Of a stretch of DNA of 64,000 bases, positions 43,082-52,420 are shown one piece after another (the first letter of the stretch is position 1; the number at the start of each line of letters is the position of its first letter). A program made the translations under genes and the position numbers. The stretch covers positions 1-64,000 of the forward strand of contig CAZAYP010000004.1 of NCBI GenBank assembly GCA_964489425.1, read 5' to 3'. Under the pieces are notes generated by a model. It saw only the letters and a list, made by a program, of their open reading frames with translations. It was not told the origin of the DNA and did no database searches. This stretch comes from CAZAYP01 sp964489425 [NCBI: uncultured Verrucomicrobiota bacterium] (GTDB lineage: Bacteria; Verrucomicrobiota; Kiritimatiellia; RZYC01).

Positions 43082-43115
43082 TTGCAGCCGTGACCAGATT
43101 ATCATATTATATGAT
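43082..43115 (+). promoter_or_regulatory. Toxin-antitoxin promoter with palindromic operator
   Basis: TTGCAG (43082-43087) and TATTAT (43105-43110) are 17 bases apart, a good sigma70 promoter. A perfect palindrome, ATCATAT-T-ATATGAT (43101-43115), covers the -10 box. This is the usual position for autorepression by the antitoxin or toxin-antitoxin complex. Confidence 0.7.
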
Positions 43116-43138
43116 TATTAGAACCAGGGAGGGCGCCA

Positions 43139-43420
43139 TTGAATGCCAAGATTCTGACGGTTACTGAGGCGGTAAGGCACTTCTCCGACTATGTCAGTCG
43201 GGTCGCCTATCGTCATGAGACGTTCGTGTTATGCAAGGGGAAGAAACCCGTGGCGGAGCTTCGCCCATTGCCCAGCGGGATGCGGCTAGGTGAGTTGCCC
43301 GCCATGCTGCGCTCGCTGCCCCACCTGTCTCCATCGGATGCCGCCACCTTTGGCAAGGACCTCGAGGCGGCGCGGGCTACCCTCGGAGCCAGCGATCTGA
43401 GGGATCCATGGGCATCCTGA
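43139..43420 (+). CDS. Phd/YefM-type antitoxin
   Basis: A 93-residue antitoxin. The N-terminal Phd/YefM DNA-binding fold is visible in ILTVTEAVRHFSDYVSRVAYRHETFVLCKGKKPVAELRPL, with the usual 'v.ea..hfs..v..v' and 'v..h.kPvA.l.p' pattern. The C-terminal half is hydrophilic and should wrap the toxin. The start is TTG 43139, set by GGGAGG seven bases upstream. It overlaps the toxin start by 13 bases, giving translational coupling. Expected to neutralise the PIN toxin and repress its own promoter through the palindrome at 43101-43115. Confidence 0.82.
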   Translation: MNAKILTVTEAVRHFSDYVSRVAYRHETFVLCKGKKPVAELRPLPSGMRLGELPAMLRSLPHLSPSDAATFGKDLEAARATLGASDLRDPWAS

Positions 43421-43812
43421 TCGATAGCAGCGTTTTAATCGACATCGAGAGATCCGGCGCGGATATATCCAAGTACATTCGGGGCCACGAAGAAGAAGAT
43501 ACGTTTCTCTCCGTTGTTTCCGCCAGTGAGTTGCTCCATGGAGTACACCGGGCAACAGATGCCAAAACCAAAGCGAAGCGGCTGGCTTTCGTCGAGGGCG
43601 TGCTGGCGGCCATTCCCGTCCTCGCGATTGATTTGGCTACCGCGCGATCTCACGCGCGGTTGTGGGCCGCACTGGCCAGGCAAGGCAAGATGATCGGCGT
43701 TCACGATTCATGGTTGGCCGCGACTTGCATTGCGCATGGGCTGCGGCTCGCCACGAGCAACCTCCGAGAGTTCAAGCGAGTGCCAGGCCTGGACCTGGAG
43801 CAGTGGCAGTAG
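43408..43812 (+). CDS. VapC-like PIN-domain toxin
   Basis: A 134-residue PIN-domain RNase toxin. Acidic metal-site residues are at the expected places: D6 in GILIDSSVLID, Glu in SASELLHGVHRA, and Asp in MIGVHDSWLAATCIAHG. The end ATSNLREFKRVPGLDLEQW fits the family's last motif, though the usual final Asp (T.D.DF) is Asn (TSN). PIN toxins cut tRNA, rRNA or mRNA. The partner is Phd-type rather than classic VapB, a common swap. GC and codon use are slightly lower than the flanks, consistent with transfer. Confidence 0.85.
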   Translation: MGILIDSSVLIDIERSGADISKYIRGHEEEDTFLSVVSASELLHGVHRATDAKTKAKRLAFVEGVLAAIPVLAIDLATARSHARLWAALARQGKMIGVHDSWLAATCIAHGLRLATSNLREFKRVPGLDLEQWQ

Positions 43813-43888
43813 ACGGCGCCACCCTACCCGTCTTGCGTTGGGACACCACGGTAGCCGGCTGGGCGGCTACACGCCTGGTTCATCGGCG

Positions 43889-45340
43889 CTAACGCCCGAT
43901 CTCGCGCAGCGGTTTTCCGGCCAGCAAATTGGCTTCGATCTTCTCGAGCGACACGCCCTTGGTCTCCGGCGCGAACTTGATGAAGAAGACGATGAAGGCC
44001 ACCTCGATCAGCCCGTACAGCAGGAAGGTGTTGCCGTGGCCGAAACCTTCCAGCAACGACAGGAAGGTCACGCCGACAATGCCGTTCACGATCCAGTTGG
44101 TGCAGGTGGAGACGGTAACGCCCAGGTCACGGCCGGACAGGGGATAGATTTCCGAGCACATCACCCAGATAATCGGGCCGGCGCTGGCCGCGAAACCCAC
44201 GATGAAAAGCAACAAGGCCGCAATCGCCACGAACGACAAGCTGGCCAGTTGCGGGGAGACATCGTTCGGGTCCGGAGTCAGGGCGGCATGATGTTCCAGA
44301 CCGGCGTAGAAGCACAGCGCCACCGAGACCATGGCCAGGCCCATGACCACGAACCCGCCGTACATGATCGGCTTGCGTCCGACCCGGTCCACGAAGGCGA
44401 TGGCGATGAAGGTTGCCAGGACATTGATGCAGCCTACCAGGACCGTGCCCCACATCTGCTCGGCATGGGTGCCGAAGCCGGCAATCTCGAAGATCTTGGG
44501 CGCGTAATACATCACCACGTTGATGCCCGTGAGCTGCTGGATCACCTGCAAGGCAATGCCCAGGAAAATGGCGTGACGGAAGAACTTGTTCTGCCGGAAG
44601 AGCTGGATGCCGTTTTGCTTCATGGCCAGGCTCTGCTCGATCTCGGCCACTTCCTCGGCGATTTCCTGCTCCGTGTTGCGCACGGTCTTCAGCACGTCGC
44701 CGGCCCGTTGCTTGAACCCCTTGAGGATCAGCCAGCGCGGGCTTTCGGGCAGGAAATAGATGGCGATGAACATGACGGTGGCCGGCACCACCAGGACGCC
44801 GAGCATCAGGCGCCAGTGGCCGCCGAGGACCTGGTTGATCCGGCAGTAGGTCGAGAAATACGTGTCGCTCAGGAACGCCATGACGATGCCGATGGTGATC
44901 AGCAACTGGTACATGCTGATCAGCATGCCGCGCACTGATTTCGGGGCGATTTCGGAGAGATAAAGCGGCGCAGTGAACGATGCCATGCCCACCGCCACGC
45001 CCAGGACCAGCCGCAGGGCGATGAGGATGCTGGGATTGGGCGCGATGGCGCAACCCAGCGACCCGCCGGCGAAAATGATCGCCGAGATCAGCATGGTCCG
45101 CCGCCGGCCAAGGTAGTTGGTGAAGAAGCCGCTGACCAGCGCGCCCAGGGTCGCGCCCCACAGCAGGGCCGCCACGATTTCCTCGCGCACCACCGTGCCT
45201 ACCGCGAAGTCGTCCCCAATAAACGGCAGGGCTCCGGAAATGACGCCGATATCCAGCCCGAACAGCAAACCCGCCAGGGCGGCGGTCATGCCAACGATAT
45301 AAACCATGGGTTTGTGCCTGCCGACGGATTCTGCCTGCAT
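43889..45340 (-). CDS. MFS sugar:proton symporter (XylE/GalP-like)
   Basis: A 483-residue sugar porter with 12 membrane helices. Family signatures include LAGLLFGLDIGVISGAL, the loop GRRRTMLI, PLYLSEIAPKSVRG, PESPRWLI in the central loop, QQLTGINVVMYYAP in helix 7 (sugar-binding QQ-x-x-G-x-N), DRVGRKP, and PETKG near the C terminus. The QQLTGIN motif indicates a hexose or pentose. ATG 45340 is chosen because AAGGAG lies 8-9 bases upstream. It follows a nucleotidyltransferase gene on the same strand, so imported or recycled sugar may be activated. It is one of only two clear uptake components in the window, and it bypasses the PTS. Confidence 0.93.
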   Translation of the reverse strand: MQAESVGRHKPMVYIVGMTAALAGLLFGLDIGVISGALPFIGDDFAVGTVVREEIVAALLWGATLGALVSGFFTNYLGRRRTMLISAIIFAGGSLGCAIAPNPSILIALRLVLGVAVGMASFTAPLYLSEIAPKSVRGMLISMYQLLITIGIVMAFLSDTYFSTYCRINQVLGGHWRLMLGVLVVPATVMFIAIYFLPESPRWLILKGFKQRAGDVLKTVRNTEQEIAEEVAEIEQSLAMKQNGIQLFRQNKFFRHAIFLGIALQVIQQLTGINVVMYYAPKIFEIAGFGTHAEQMWGTVLVGCINVLATFIAIAFVDRVGRKPIMYGGFVVMGLAMVSVALCFYAGLEHHAALTPDPNDVSPQLASLSFVAIAALLLFIVGFAASAGPIIWVMCSEIYPLSGRDLGVTVSTCTNWIVNGIVGVTFLSLLEGFGHGNTFLLYGLIEVAFIVFFIKFAPETKGVSLEKIEANLLAGKPLREIGR

Positions 45341-45392
45341 GCCAACAGCTCCTTTTTGACGGTTTATCTTGCCACACGCCACACAGGAAATG

Positions 45393-46295
45393 TCACCATA
45401 GCGGCGACGGGTACTGCCTGTCCAGCACCATGTCACGGATGCCGGCCATGACGGCGGCCTTGTCTTCCGGATAGGTCACGCCCAGCCACTTCGCACTTGT
45501 GGCCAGGACCCGCACCCGCGCCGCGCCACATCGAATGGCCGCAGCCACGACCGATGGCAATTGGAACTCGGCCTTGAGATGGTTCCCGGACCCGGCCAGA
45601 AAGCCCTTGAATTCTTGTTCCAGCACCGGGAACAGGGTTGGGGTGAAACCCCAGCAGTTCATGGATACCGGCGTATCCGCCGGCAGTTCCAGGACGCGCC
45701 CCTCCTCCACACACCGGGCCCCGCCCCCGCTCTTCTCGACCTGCTGCCGCTCCACAATGGCGTCCAGGCTGCCGTCCGCGGCCATGTGGCATACGCCCCG
45801 CGAAACCTGTCCGTTGTCCGACAAGGTATTGGCGATGCGGAACCCGACCATGCAGTAGTCGGTAGCGGTGGCGGACAACCCAGCCAGATGGCCGGCCAGC
45901 GCCCGGAACGATTCAGCGCCGTAGAAGTCGTCCGCATTAATCACCGCGAACGGCTCGTGCACCGCGGTGCGCGCCGCGTAGACGGCATGGGCCGTGCCCC
46001 ACGGTTTGGCGCGCTCCGCCGGCACGGCATACCCGGCCGGAACATCCGCGAGTTGCTGGAACACGCATTGCCATCCAGCGGCCCGCGCTGCCCAGCGCGC
46101 GGCGACCGACGCCGTGAACGCATCGGCAAAATCCTTCCGGATCACGAACACCACCTTGCCAAACCCCGCCCGCAGCGCATCAAAAATGGAGTAATCCATC
46201 ACGATTTCGCCGGCCGGCCCCACCGGCTCCACCTGCTTCAGGCCACCATACCGGCTGCCCATGCCCGCGGCCATGATGACTAGGGTGGGCTTCAT
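45393..46295 (-). CDS. Sugar-phosphate nucleotidyltransferase
   Basis: A 300-residue NTP_transferase. The P-loop-like signature is LVIMAAGMGSRYGGLKQVEPVGPAGE, followed by DYSIFDALRAGFGKVVFVIRK, WGTAHAVYAAR and VINADDFYGAESF, which carries the metal-binding Asp. It joins a sugar-1-phosphate to a nucleotide; the sugar and nucleotide are not evident. ATG 46295 is chosen as the first residue before the signature. It follows smc by 61 bases and precedes the sugar transporter by 52 bases, so the three may share a transcript. Confidence 0.85.
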   Translation of the reverse strand: MKPTLVIMAAGMGSRYGGLKQVEPVGPAGEIVMDYSIFDALRAGFGKVVFVIRKDFADAFTASVAARWAARAAGWQCVFQQLADVPAGYAVPAERAKPWGTAHAVYAARTAVHEPFAVINADDFYGAESFRALAGHLAGLSATATDYCMVGFRIANTLSDNGQVSRGVCHMAADGSLDAIVERQQVEKSGGGARCVEEGRVLELPADTPVSMNCWGFTPTLFPVLEQEFKGFLAGSGNHLKAEFQLPSVVAAAIRCGAARVRVLATSAKWLGVTYPEDKAAVMAGIRDMVLDRQYPSPLW

Positions 46296-46356
46296 CCGGG
46301 GAAGCTCCGGCCGGGCAGGCAGCGCGCGGGATGGTCGTGGCGGGTCATGACAAATC

Positions 46357-49300
46357 TCAGACGGGTGCCGGTTCGGGCACCGCCTGAGCCACGGGCGCCG
46401 CCATGGCGGCCGGTTCCGGCGGCGGAGATTTCGCCCGGCTTTCATGGTCGGAGAACTTCACGGAGACGATCTTCGACACCCCATGCTTCTCCATGGTCAC
46501 GCCGTAGAGCACGTCGGCCGCGCTGATCGTCTGGCGGTTGTGGGTGATGACGATGAACTGCGAGCTGGCCAGGAAATCCTTCACCGACTGGACAAAGCGC
46601 CCGATGTTGGACTCGTCCAAGGCGGCATCCAGCTCGTCCAGCAAACAGAACGGGCTGGGCTTGACCTGGTACAGCGAAAACAGCAGCGCCACGGCGGTCA
46701 GCGTCCGTTCGCCGCCGGAGAGCAGCGACACGGACTGCAGCTTCTTGCCCGGGGGCCGGGCAATGATCTCGATGCCGGTTTCCAGCACATCCTCCTCGTC
46801 CACCAGCACCAGCTTGGCCGATCCCCCGCCGAAGAGCTTCTTGAACATCTCCTGGAAGTTGTCGTTCACCTTGCGGAAGGTCTCGGAAAAGAGCTCCGTG
46901 GTGGTGCGGTTGATTTTCTTGATCATCTCCATGAGCTGGTTCTTGGCCCTGACCAGGTCATCCTGCTGCTGGGTGAGGAAAGCGTAACGCTCCTCGAGTT
47001 CCTTGTACTCCTCGATCGCCACGAGGTTGACCGGGCCCATGGACTCCAGCTTGGCGCGCAGTTCGGCAATCAGCGTGTCCAGGGTTTCGCGGTCCGGCCG
47101 GGCCTCGGCCTCCCAGGCGGGCTCCGGCTCGCGGGCCACCTGCTCGATCGTGATTTTGTAATCACCGGTGACGCGCTCGACCAGCGTCTGGCGCCGCATG
47201 CGATGCTCGGCCACGCTGATCTCCAGCTCTGACTTCCGCGTGCGGACCTGCTCCAGCGCCGCGCGTTTCTGGCGCAGCACGCCTTCCCGGGCCGTGAGAT
47301 CGCGGGCCTGGGTTTCGCGGGCCTGGTGCCCGGCGTCCACCTCGGCCTGGCGTTCGGTCACGTTGTGCTCCAACGGCGCCACGCGCGCCGCGGCCTCCGT
47401 GTTCGCCTGCTCCAGCGCGGCAATGCGCTGGGCATAGGACGAGAGGCCTTTCTGGCGCTCCTGGATCTGCTGCTGCAGGGATGTCATCTGGGCCACCAGG
47501 GGCTCGCGGGTCGCCGTCAAATGGGCCAGGGCCTGGCGGCACTCCGAATCCCGGATCCGGCAGTCGGTCAGCTCGTTTTGCAGCCGGCTGCGCTGCCGCT
47601 CCATGACGGCCAGTTCGTCGTTCTGGCGCTGGCTCAAGGTGCGCACCTCGGCCTGGCGGTCGCGCGCCGCGTCCAGCGTGGCAATGATTTCATGGCGCCG
47701 GCGCTCGCCGGACCCGGCCTGCGACGCCAGCTCCTGGAGCTCCCACTCCACGGTTTCGCACCGTTCGCGCGCCTGGCGCGCTTCCTGGGCGATGACCCGG
47801 CACTCGCCTTCGTGGATCGCCAACGCCTGCTGTTTTTCGGCCTGCACAGCCTGGGCAGCGGCCACCTCCTGCTCACAGCGCTGCCCGGTTTCGCGGAGGC
47901 GGTTGACCTCTTCCTGGCATTGCTGCGCCCGGGCCTCCAGGGCATCCCACTCGTGCTGCTGGGCCGCGATCAGGTGCTTGCGCGACAGCGGATTGGCGTC
48001 CTGCGCCCCCCCCGCCCAGATCTCGGCCGCGCCATGGGCGTGCCAGACCGCGCCATCCTGCGAGACCACGGTCCATCCGGCCGGCACGGCCTCGGGCAGG
48101 TCGGCCACTGCCGCCACTACGCGCGTGCAGCCAAGAACCCGGGCCATGAGCGGCCGCAAGTCGTCGGCGCAGGTCACGTGGTCCAGCAGGGCCGCGCCCA
48201 CCGCGCACTGGCTTTGCGGTTCGGCCGCCGCCGGACAGGTCTCCGCCAGCAGGCGGGCGGCGCCGGCTTGCCGGCTTTGCAGCAGGGCCAGGGCCTGGCG
48301 CGCCGCCGCCGGGTCCTTGACAATCACGGCATCCAGCCAGGACCGCAGGGCGGCTTCCAGCGCCAGCTGGTAGCCGGGCGCGGCCTCGATCCGGTCGGCC
48401 AGCGCGCCGCGCACGGCATCCGCCGGCAAGTCCGCGCCGGCCGCCCCGCGCAGCAGGAACCGGGCGCCGCCGGGGAACGGATCCTCTTCCGCCTGCTGCT
48501 GCTTCAACAGATCGATCTGGCCGCGCTTGGCCGCGGACTTGTTTTGCGCCTCGACCTGCCGCCGCACGGCCGCGGCCTGCGCCTCGGCGCTGGCCCGCAA
48601 GGCCTGGCGCGCGGCGTCCACGGCCGCGGCGGCGGCGGCGGCCGCCGCCTTGAGGTCGGCCTGGCGCGCCGCAGACTCTTCCTGGCGGCTGGTGAACGCA
48701 TCCACCATGCGCTTGAGCTCGCCCTGTTCGGCCAGCAGCTTCTCGCGCTTGACGATGGCGCTGCGCTCGCGGTTTTCAAGTTCGGCAAGTTCCGTCTGTT
48801 GATGGGCGCGGCGGTTGTCGAGCTCGAACAGCTCGGTGCGCAGCGCTTCCAGGGCCGTGCGGGCCTGGTCCACGGTTTTCTCATAGTCGGCCGCCGCCGC
48901 GGCCTTGGTCTTCAACGCCTGGTCCGCGGACTCCCGGGCATCGCGGGCGGCGACCAGCTTGGCATCCAGCGCGGTGAGGTTGGCGCGGTGCTCCTCCACG
49001 CGCGTTTCCATGGCGCTGGCGTCGCGCGAGTCGCGCTCGGAAAATGAATGCTGCTCGGCGATGCGCTCCTGGTTCACCTTCAACGTCTGGCGCGTGCGCT
49101 CCAGCTCGGCGCGCGCCTCGTTGACCGCCTGGCGCACCGCCTCCATCTGCTGGTCCAGGCCGGCCAGGCTTTCGCGGGCGGCGGCGATGCCCTGTTCATC
49201 CTGGGCGATGTCGGCGTGCAGCGCCTCGTGCTGCTCGTTGACCCCGGCCAGCTGGGTGTCCAGTTGGCGGATGTGCTCATCCATATCCCCCAGGCGCTCG

Positions 49301-49992
49301 CGCGAGCAGTACAAGTCCAGCGCGCGCAGCCGCGTCTGGATTTCCTGGTAGCGCTTGGCTTTGCCGGCCTGGCGCTGGAGGGAGATGATCTGGCGCTTCA
49401 CCTCGCGGATGATATCGTCCAGCCGCAGCAGGTTGGCCTCGGTGTGCTCCAGCTTGCGGATGGCTTCTTTCTTGTCCGCCTTGAACTTGGTGATGCCGCT
49501 GGCTTCTTCAAACACTTCGCGCCGGTCCTCGGGCCGCGAGCTCAGGATGCGGTCGATCTTCCCCTGCTCCATCACCGAGTAGGAATCCGTGCCAATGCCG
49601 GTGTCCATGAACAAGCGCTGGATATCTTTCAGCCGGCACGGCGTGCGGTTGATGAAATACTGGCCCTCGCCGGAGCGGAACACGCGGCGCGTCACCGTGA
49701 CCTCGTGATAGTCCGTGCCCAGCGCCGCCTCGCAGTCCGCCATCGTCAGGCTGACCTCGGCGAGCCCCATGGGCTTGGTGTCGTCGGTGCCGTTGAAAAT
49801 GCAGTCCGTCATGCTGCCGCCGCGCAACGCCTTGGAACTTTGCTCGCCCAGCACCCAGCGGATGGCGTCCGATATATTGCTTTTGCCGCACCCGTTGGGG
49901 CCGACAATAGCGGTCATGCCAGGCTCAAAATCCAAGCGGGTTTTGTTGGCAAAACTCTTGAAACCGACCAGTTCCAAATGTTTCAGATACAC
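46357..49992 (-). CDS. smc: Chromosome segregation protein SMC
   Basis: A 1,211-residue SMC ATPase. The N-terminal head has GFKSFANKTRLDFEPGMTAIVGPNGCGKSNISDAIRWVLGEQS (Walker A). Long coiled coils run about 170-500 and 660-1010, with a hinge between (around LLRGAAGADLPADAVRGALAD). The C-terminal head has the signature LLSGGERTLTAVALLFSLY, Walker B PFCLLDELDAALDESNIGRF and VITHNRQTI. A Pro/Ala-rich tail of about 30 residues follows. The start is GTG 49992, with AGGAGG eight bases upstream. SMC condenses and segregates the chromosome and is loaded by ParB, whose gene is 20 kb away. ScpA and ScpB genes are not in the window. Confidence 0.97.
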   Translation of the reverse strand: MYLKHLELVGFKSFANKTRLDFEPGMTAIVGPNGCGKSNISDAIRWVLGEQSSKALRGGSMTDCIFNGTDDTKPMGLAEVSLTMADCEAALGTDYHEVTVTRRVFRSGEGQYFINRTPCRLKDIQRLFMDTGIGTDSYSVMEQGKIDRILSSRPEDRREVFEEASGITKFKADKKEAIRKLEHTEANLLRLDDIIREVKRQIISLQRQAGKAKRYQEIQTRLRALDLYCSRERLGDMDEHIRQLDTQLAGVNEQHEALHADIAQDEQGIAAARESLAGLDQQMEAVRQAVNEARAELERTRQTLKVNQERIAEQHSFSERDSRDASAMETRVEEHRANLTALDAKLVAARDARESADQALKTKAAAAADYEKTVDQARTALEALRTELFELDNRRAHQQTELAELENRERSAIVKREKLLAEQGELKRMVDAFTSRQEESAARQADLKAAAAAAAAAVDAARQALRASAEAQAAAVRRQVEAQNKSAAKRGQIDLLKQQQAEEDPFPGGARFLLRGAAGADLPADAVRGALADRIEAAPGYQLALEAALRSWLDAVIVKDPAAARQALALLQSRQAGAARLLAETCPAAAEPQSQCAVGAALLDHVTCADDLRPLMARVLGCTRVVAAVADLPEAVPAGWTVVSQDGAVWHAHGAAEIWAGGAQDANPLSRKHLIAAQQHEWDALEARAQQCQEEVNRLRETGQRCEQEVAAAQAVQAEKQQALAIHEGECRVIAQEARQARERCETVEWELQELASQAGSGERRRHEIIATLDAARDRQAEVRTLSQRQNDELAVMERQRSRLQNELTDCRIRDSECRQALAHLTATREPLVAQMTSLQQQIQERQKGLSSYAQRIAALEQANTEAAARVAPLEHNVTERQAEVDAGHQARETQARDLTAREGVLRQKRAALEQVRTRKSELEISVAEHRMRRQTLVERVTGDYKITIEQVAREPEPAWEAEARPDRETLDTLIAELRAKLESMGPVNLVAIEEYKELEERYAFLTQQQDDLVRAKNQLMEMIKKINRTTTELFSETFRKVNDNFQEMFKKLFGGGSAKLVLVDEEDVLETGIEIIARPPGKKLQSVSLLSGGERTLTAVALLFSLYQVKPSPFCLLDELDAALDESNIGRFVQSVKDFLASSQFIVITHNRQTISAADVLYGVTMEKHGVSKIVSVKFSDHESRAKSPPPEPAAMAAPVAQAVPEPAPV

Positions 49993-50022
49993 CCTAAGGT
50001 CCTCCTAATTTTCAAGTTTTTC

Positions 50023-50052
50023 ACTATATCCAGTAGCGGCGCCAGGAGGCAA
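50023..50052 (-). promoter_or_regulatory. Possible sigma70 promoter of smc
   Basis: On the minus strand, TTGCCT (50047-50052) and TATAGT (50023-50028) are 18 bases apart, about 30 bases before the GTG start. Confidence 0.4.
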
Positions 50053-50166
50053 ACACAATATGTAGTTTTTTGCAAAAAATGGTTGGGGCGCTGTTTTTCA
50101 TGTCGATCTCCCGGCTCGGACGTGGTAATCATGATAGATGGAACTTTATAGGATGCAGGATGTTAA

Positions 50167-51132
50167 ATGACTGAAAGCAAGCTGGTCTCCATCGTGGTCC
50201 CGTTCCTGAACGAGGAAGCCAATCTCCCGCTCTTGTACGACCGCCTCGTCGCGGCCCTGGGCCATGGTCCCGAGCGCCTGGAAATGCTTTTCGTGGACGA
50301 TGGCAGCAGTGACGGATCCGTGCCGTGGCTCAAGGCGCGCGCGGCCGAGGATCCCCGGGTCAAGCTGCTGCGGCTGTCGCGGAACTTTGGCCACCAACTG
50401 GCGATCACGGCCGGGTTGGATTACGCCGGCGGCGACGCGGTAATCATCATGGACGCGGACCTGCAGGATCCGCCCGAGGTCACGCCTGAACTGCTGGCCC
50501 AGTGGCGCAACGGCTTCGAGATCGTTTACGCCGTGCGCCGGTCGCGCGAAGGCGAGACGTGGATCAAAAAAATGCTGGCCGCCGGCTTCTACCGGATCTT
50601 CCACCGGATCACCAAGGTCAACATGCCCATGAACGCCGGCGATTTCCGCCTGCTGGACCGGCGCGTGGTGCGGGCCATGCGCCAGGTGCGCGAGACGCAC
50701 CGCTTCATGCGCGGCCTGACCTGCTGGACCGGGTTCGCGCAAACCGCAGTGCACTATGACCGGGCCGCCCGGCACAGCGGGGTCACCAAGTACCCCACGT
50801 GGAAGTCCGCCCAGCTCGCCTGGGACGCGATCACTTCATTTTCCGGAACCCCGCTGCGTTGGGTCACGGGCCTGGGCATCCTCATCGCCTTGCTGGGCGT
50901 GGCCAAGGCGGTGGAGATCGTGGTGCAAAAGATTGTCAACCCGGACGGCTTCGTGGCCGGCTGGACCACCACGGTATGTTTTGTCCTGGTGATCGGCGGC
51001 CTGCAACTCCTGTGCCTCGGCCTGATCGGCCAGTACGTCAGCCGGGTTTTCGAGGAAACCAAGAAACGGCCGCTGTATTTTGTGCGCGAAACCGTTGGGG
51101 AGTTGAACGGTCCGCCGGATACGGGCTGGTAA
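50167..51132 (+). CDS. GT2 family glycosyltransferase (GtrB/ArnC/DPM1-like)
   Basis: A 321-residue enzyme with a GT-A domain: LVSIVVPFLNEEANLPLLYDRL, MLFVDDGSSDGS, LSRNFGHQLAITAGLDYAGGDAVIIMDADLQDPPEV (the DXD is DAD), and a QXXRW-like RETHRFMRGLTCWTGF. Two C-terminal membrane helices follow (LGILIALLGVAKAVEIVV and FVLVIGGLQLLCLGLIGQYV). This is the layout of enzymes that make undecaprenyl-phosphate sugars, which would then supply GT-C enzymes like those at 24.6-26.3 and 33.8-35.9 kb. Start ATG 50167 has only a weak upstream site (GGATG). Confidence 0.88.
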   Translation: MTESKLVSIVVPFLNEEANLPLLYDRLVAALGHGPERLEMLFVDDGSSDGSVPWLKARAAEDPRVKLLRLSRNFGHQLAITAGLDYAGGDAVIIMDADLQDPPEVTPELLAQWRNGFEIVYAVRRSREGETWIKKMLAAGFYRIFHRITKVNMPMNAGDFRLLDRRVVRAMRQVRETHRFMRGLTCWTGFAQTAVHYDRAARHSGVTKYPTWKSAQLAWDAITSFSGTPLRWVTGLGILIALLGVAKAVEIVVQKIVNPDGFVAGWTTTVCFVLVIGGLQLLCLGLIGQYVSRVFEETKKRPLYFVRETVGELNGPPDTGW

Positions 51133-51179
51133 GGCCCGCGAAACACAAGCGCTCGACTCAGAGCCAACAGGAGATGCCC

Positions 51180-52406
51180 ATGAAGCGCGGGTTGATGACG
51201 TGGGGGTTGTGCAGCTTGGCCGCGCTGCCGTTGCGCGCGCAGGATACCAACGTGGCGGTGTTGCCCAACGCCGTGGCCGCGGAGACGCAGGTGAGCGAGT
51301 CGCTGCAGCGCGAGGCGCTGGCGGCGGTGGACCGGGGCATCGCCTGGCTGATCGCCAAGCAGGACCCGGCGGGATACTGGTCCAACGCCGAGTTCCCGGC
51401 CTTGACCGCCCTGCCCCTCTGGGCGCTGCTCAAGGCCCATGCCGGCGACAGCAACCGCATCCAGCAAGCCGTGGGCGTGCTCCTGTCCTGTGCGCACACC
51501 AACGGCGCCATCTTCCGCGAGCCCACCGCGGCCCGCAAGGGCGGCGGCTTGCCCAACTACAACACGGCGGTATGCATGGTGGCGCTGAACGCCACGGGCG
51601 ACCCGGCGCTTGCGCCCGTGATCCGCGCCGCGCGCGCGTACCTGGCGCGCAGCCAGCTCATCAGCGATACCGTATACAGCGGCGGCATGGGGTATGACCC
51701 CGAGACCGGCCGCGACTACACGGACCTCTCCAACTCCTACATGGCGTATGAAGCCATGCGCCTGACCGGCAACGTGGACCAGGATCAACCCGCCGCGGAG
51801 CGCCATGACCTTAATTGGGAAGCCGCCCGCGGCTTTATCCAGCGCACGCAGAATGACCCGGACTTCAACAAACAGGCCTGGGTATCCGACGACCCCGCCG
51901 AGAAGGGCGGCTTCGTGTACCACCCCGAGCAGACCCGGTCCGGCGCCTACACCAATGCGGACGGGGTGGTCAAGTTTCGCTCCATGCGCGGCATGACCTA
52001 TGCCGGGCTGCTCAGCTACATTTACGCCGAGGTCCAGCGGGATGACCCGCGCATTCAGGCCACGATCCGGTGGATCGTGGATCACTGGACCCTGGACGCC
52101 AACAACCGCGCCGGCGCCGACTCCATGACCGCGGACGACAAGGAAGGCCTGTACTACCTCTATAACGTCATGGCCAAGGGCATGGCCGCCTACGGCCAGG
52201 ACGTGTTCACCGCGCGCGACGGCCGCGCGTTCAACTGGCGCGTGGAACTGATCGAACGGTTGCTGGCGTTGCAGAAAATCGACGATCAGGGCCGCGGTTA
52301 CTGGGTGAACGAGGTCAGCCGTTACTGGGAAGGCGACCCTGTGCTGGTCACGGCCTATTCCCTCCTGGCGCTGGAAGTGGCGCTGCAGGACACGCCGTCA
52401 CGGTAG
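51180..52406 (+). CDS. Secreted alpha/alpha-toroid protein (prenyltransferase/squalene oxidase repeat-like)
   Basis: A 408-residue protein with a signal peptide (MKRGLMTWGLCSLAALPLRAQ). Repeats such as GIAWLIAKQDPAGYWSN, ARAYLARSQL, GGMGYDPETGRDYTDLSNSYMAYEAM, ARGFIQRTQNDPDF, GGFVYHPEQTRSG, YAGLLSYIYAEV and RLLALQKIDDQGRGYW match the helix pairs of the prenyltransferase/squalene oxidase toroid. The catalytic DXDD of real cyclases is not seen, so this is probably a binding or scaffold protein. Such secreted toroids are common in PVC bacteria. ATG 51180 is chosen because CAGGAG lies six bases upstream. It follows the GT2 gene by 47 bases. Confidence 0.78.
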   Translation: MKRGLMTWGLCSLAALPLRAQDTNVAVLPNAVAAETQVSESLQREALAAVDRGIAWLIAKQDPAGYWSNAEFPALTALPLWALLKAHAGDSNRIQQAVGVLLSCAHTNGAIFREPTAARKGGGLPNYNTAVCMVALNATGDPALAPVIRAARAYLARSQLISDTVYSGGMGYDPETGRDYTDLSNSYMAYEAMRLTGNVDQDQPAAERHDLNWEAARGFIQRTQNDPDFNKQAWVSDDPAEKGGFVYHPEQTRSGAYTNADGVVKFRSMRGMTYAGLLSYIYAEVQRDDPRIQATIRWIVDHWTLDANNRAGADSMTADDKEGLYYLYNVMAKGMAAYGQDVFTARDGRAFNWRVELIERLLALQKIDDQGRGYWVNEVSRYWEGDPVLVTAYSLLALEVALQDTPSR

Positions 52407-52420
52407 GGTGTCGCGCGCGC

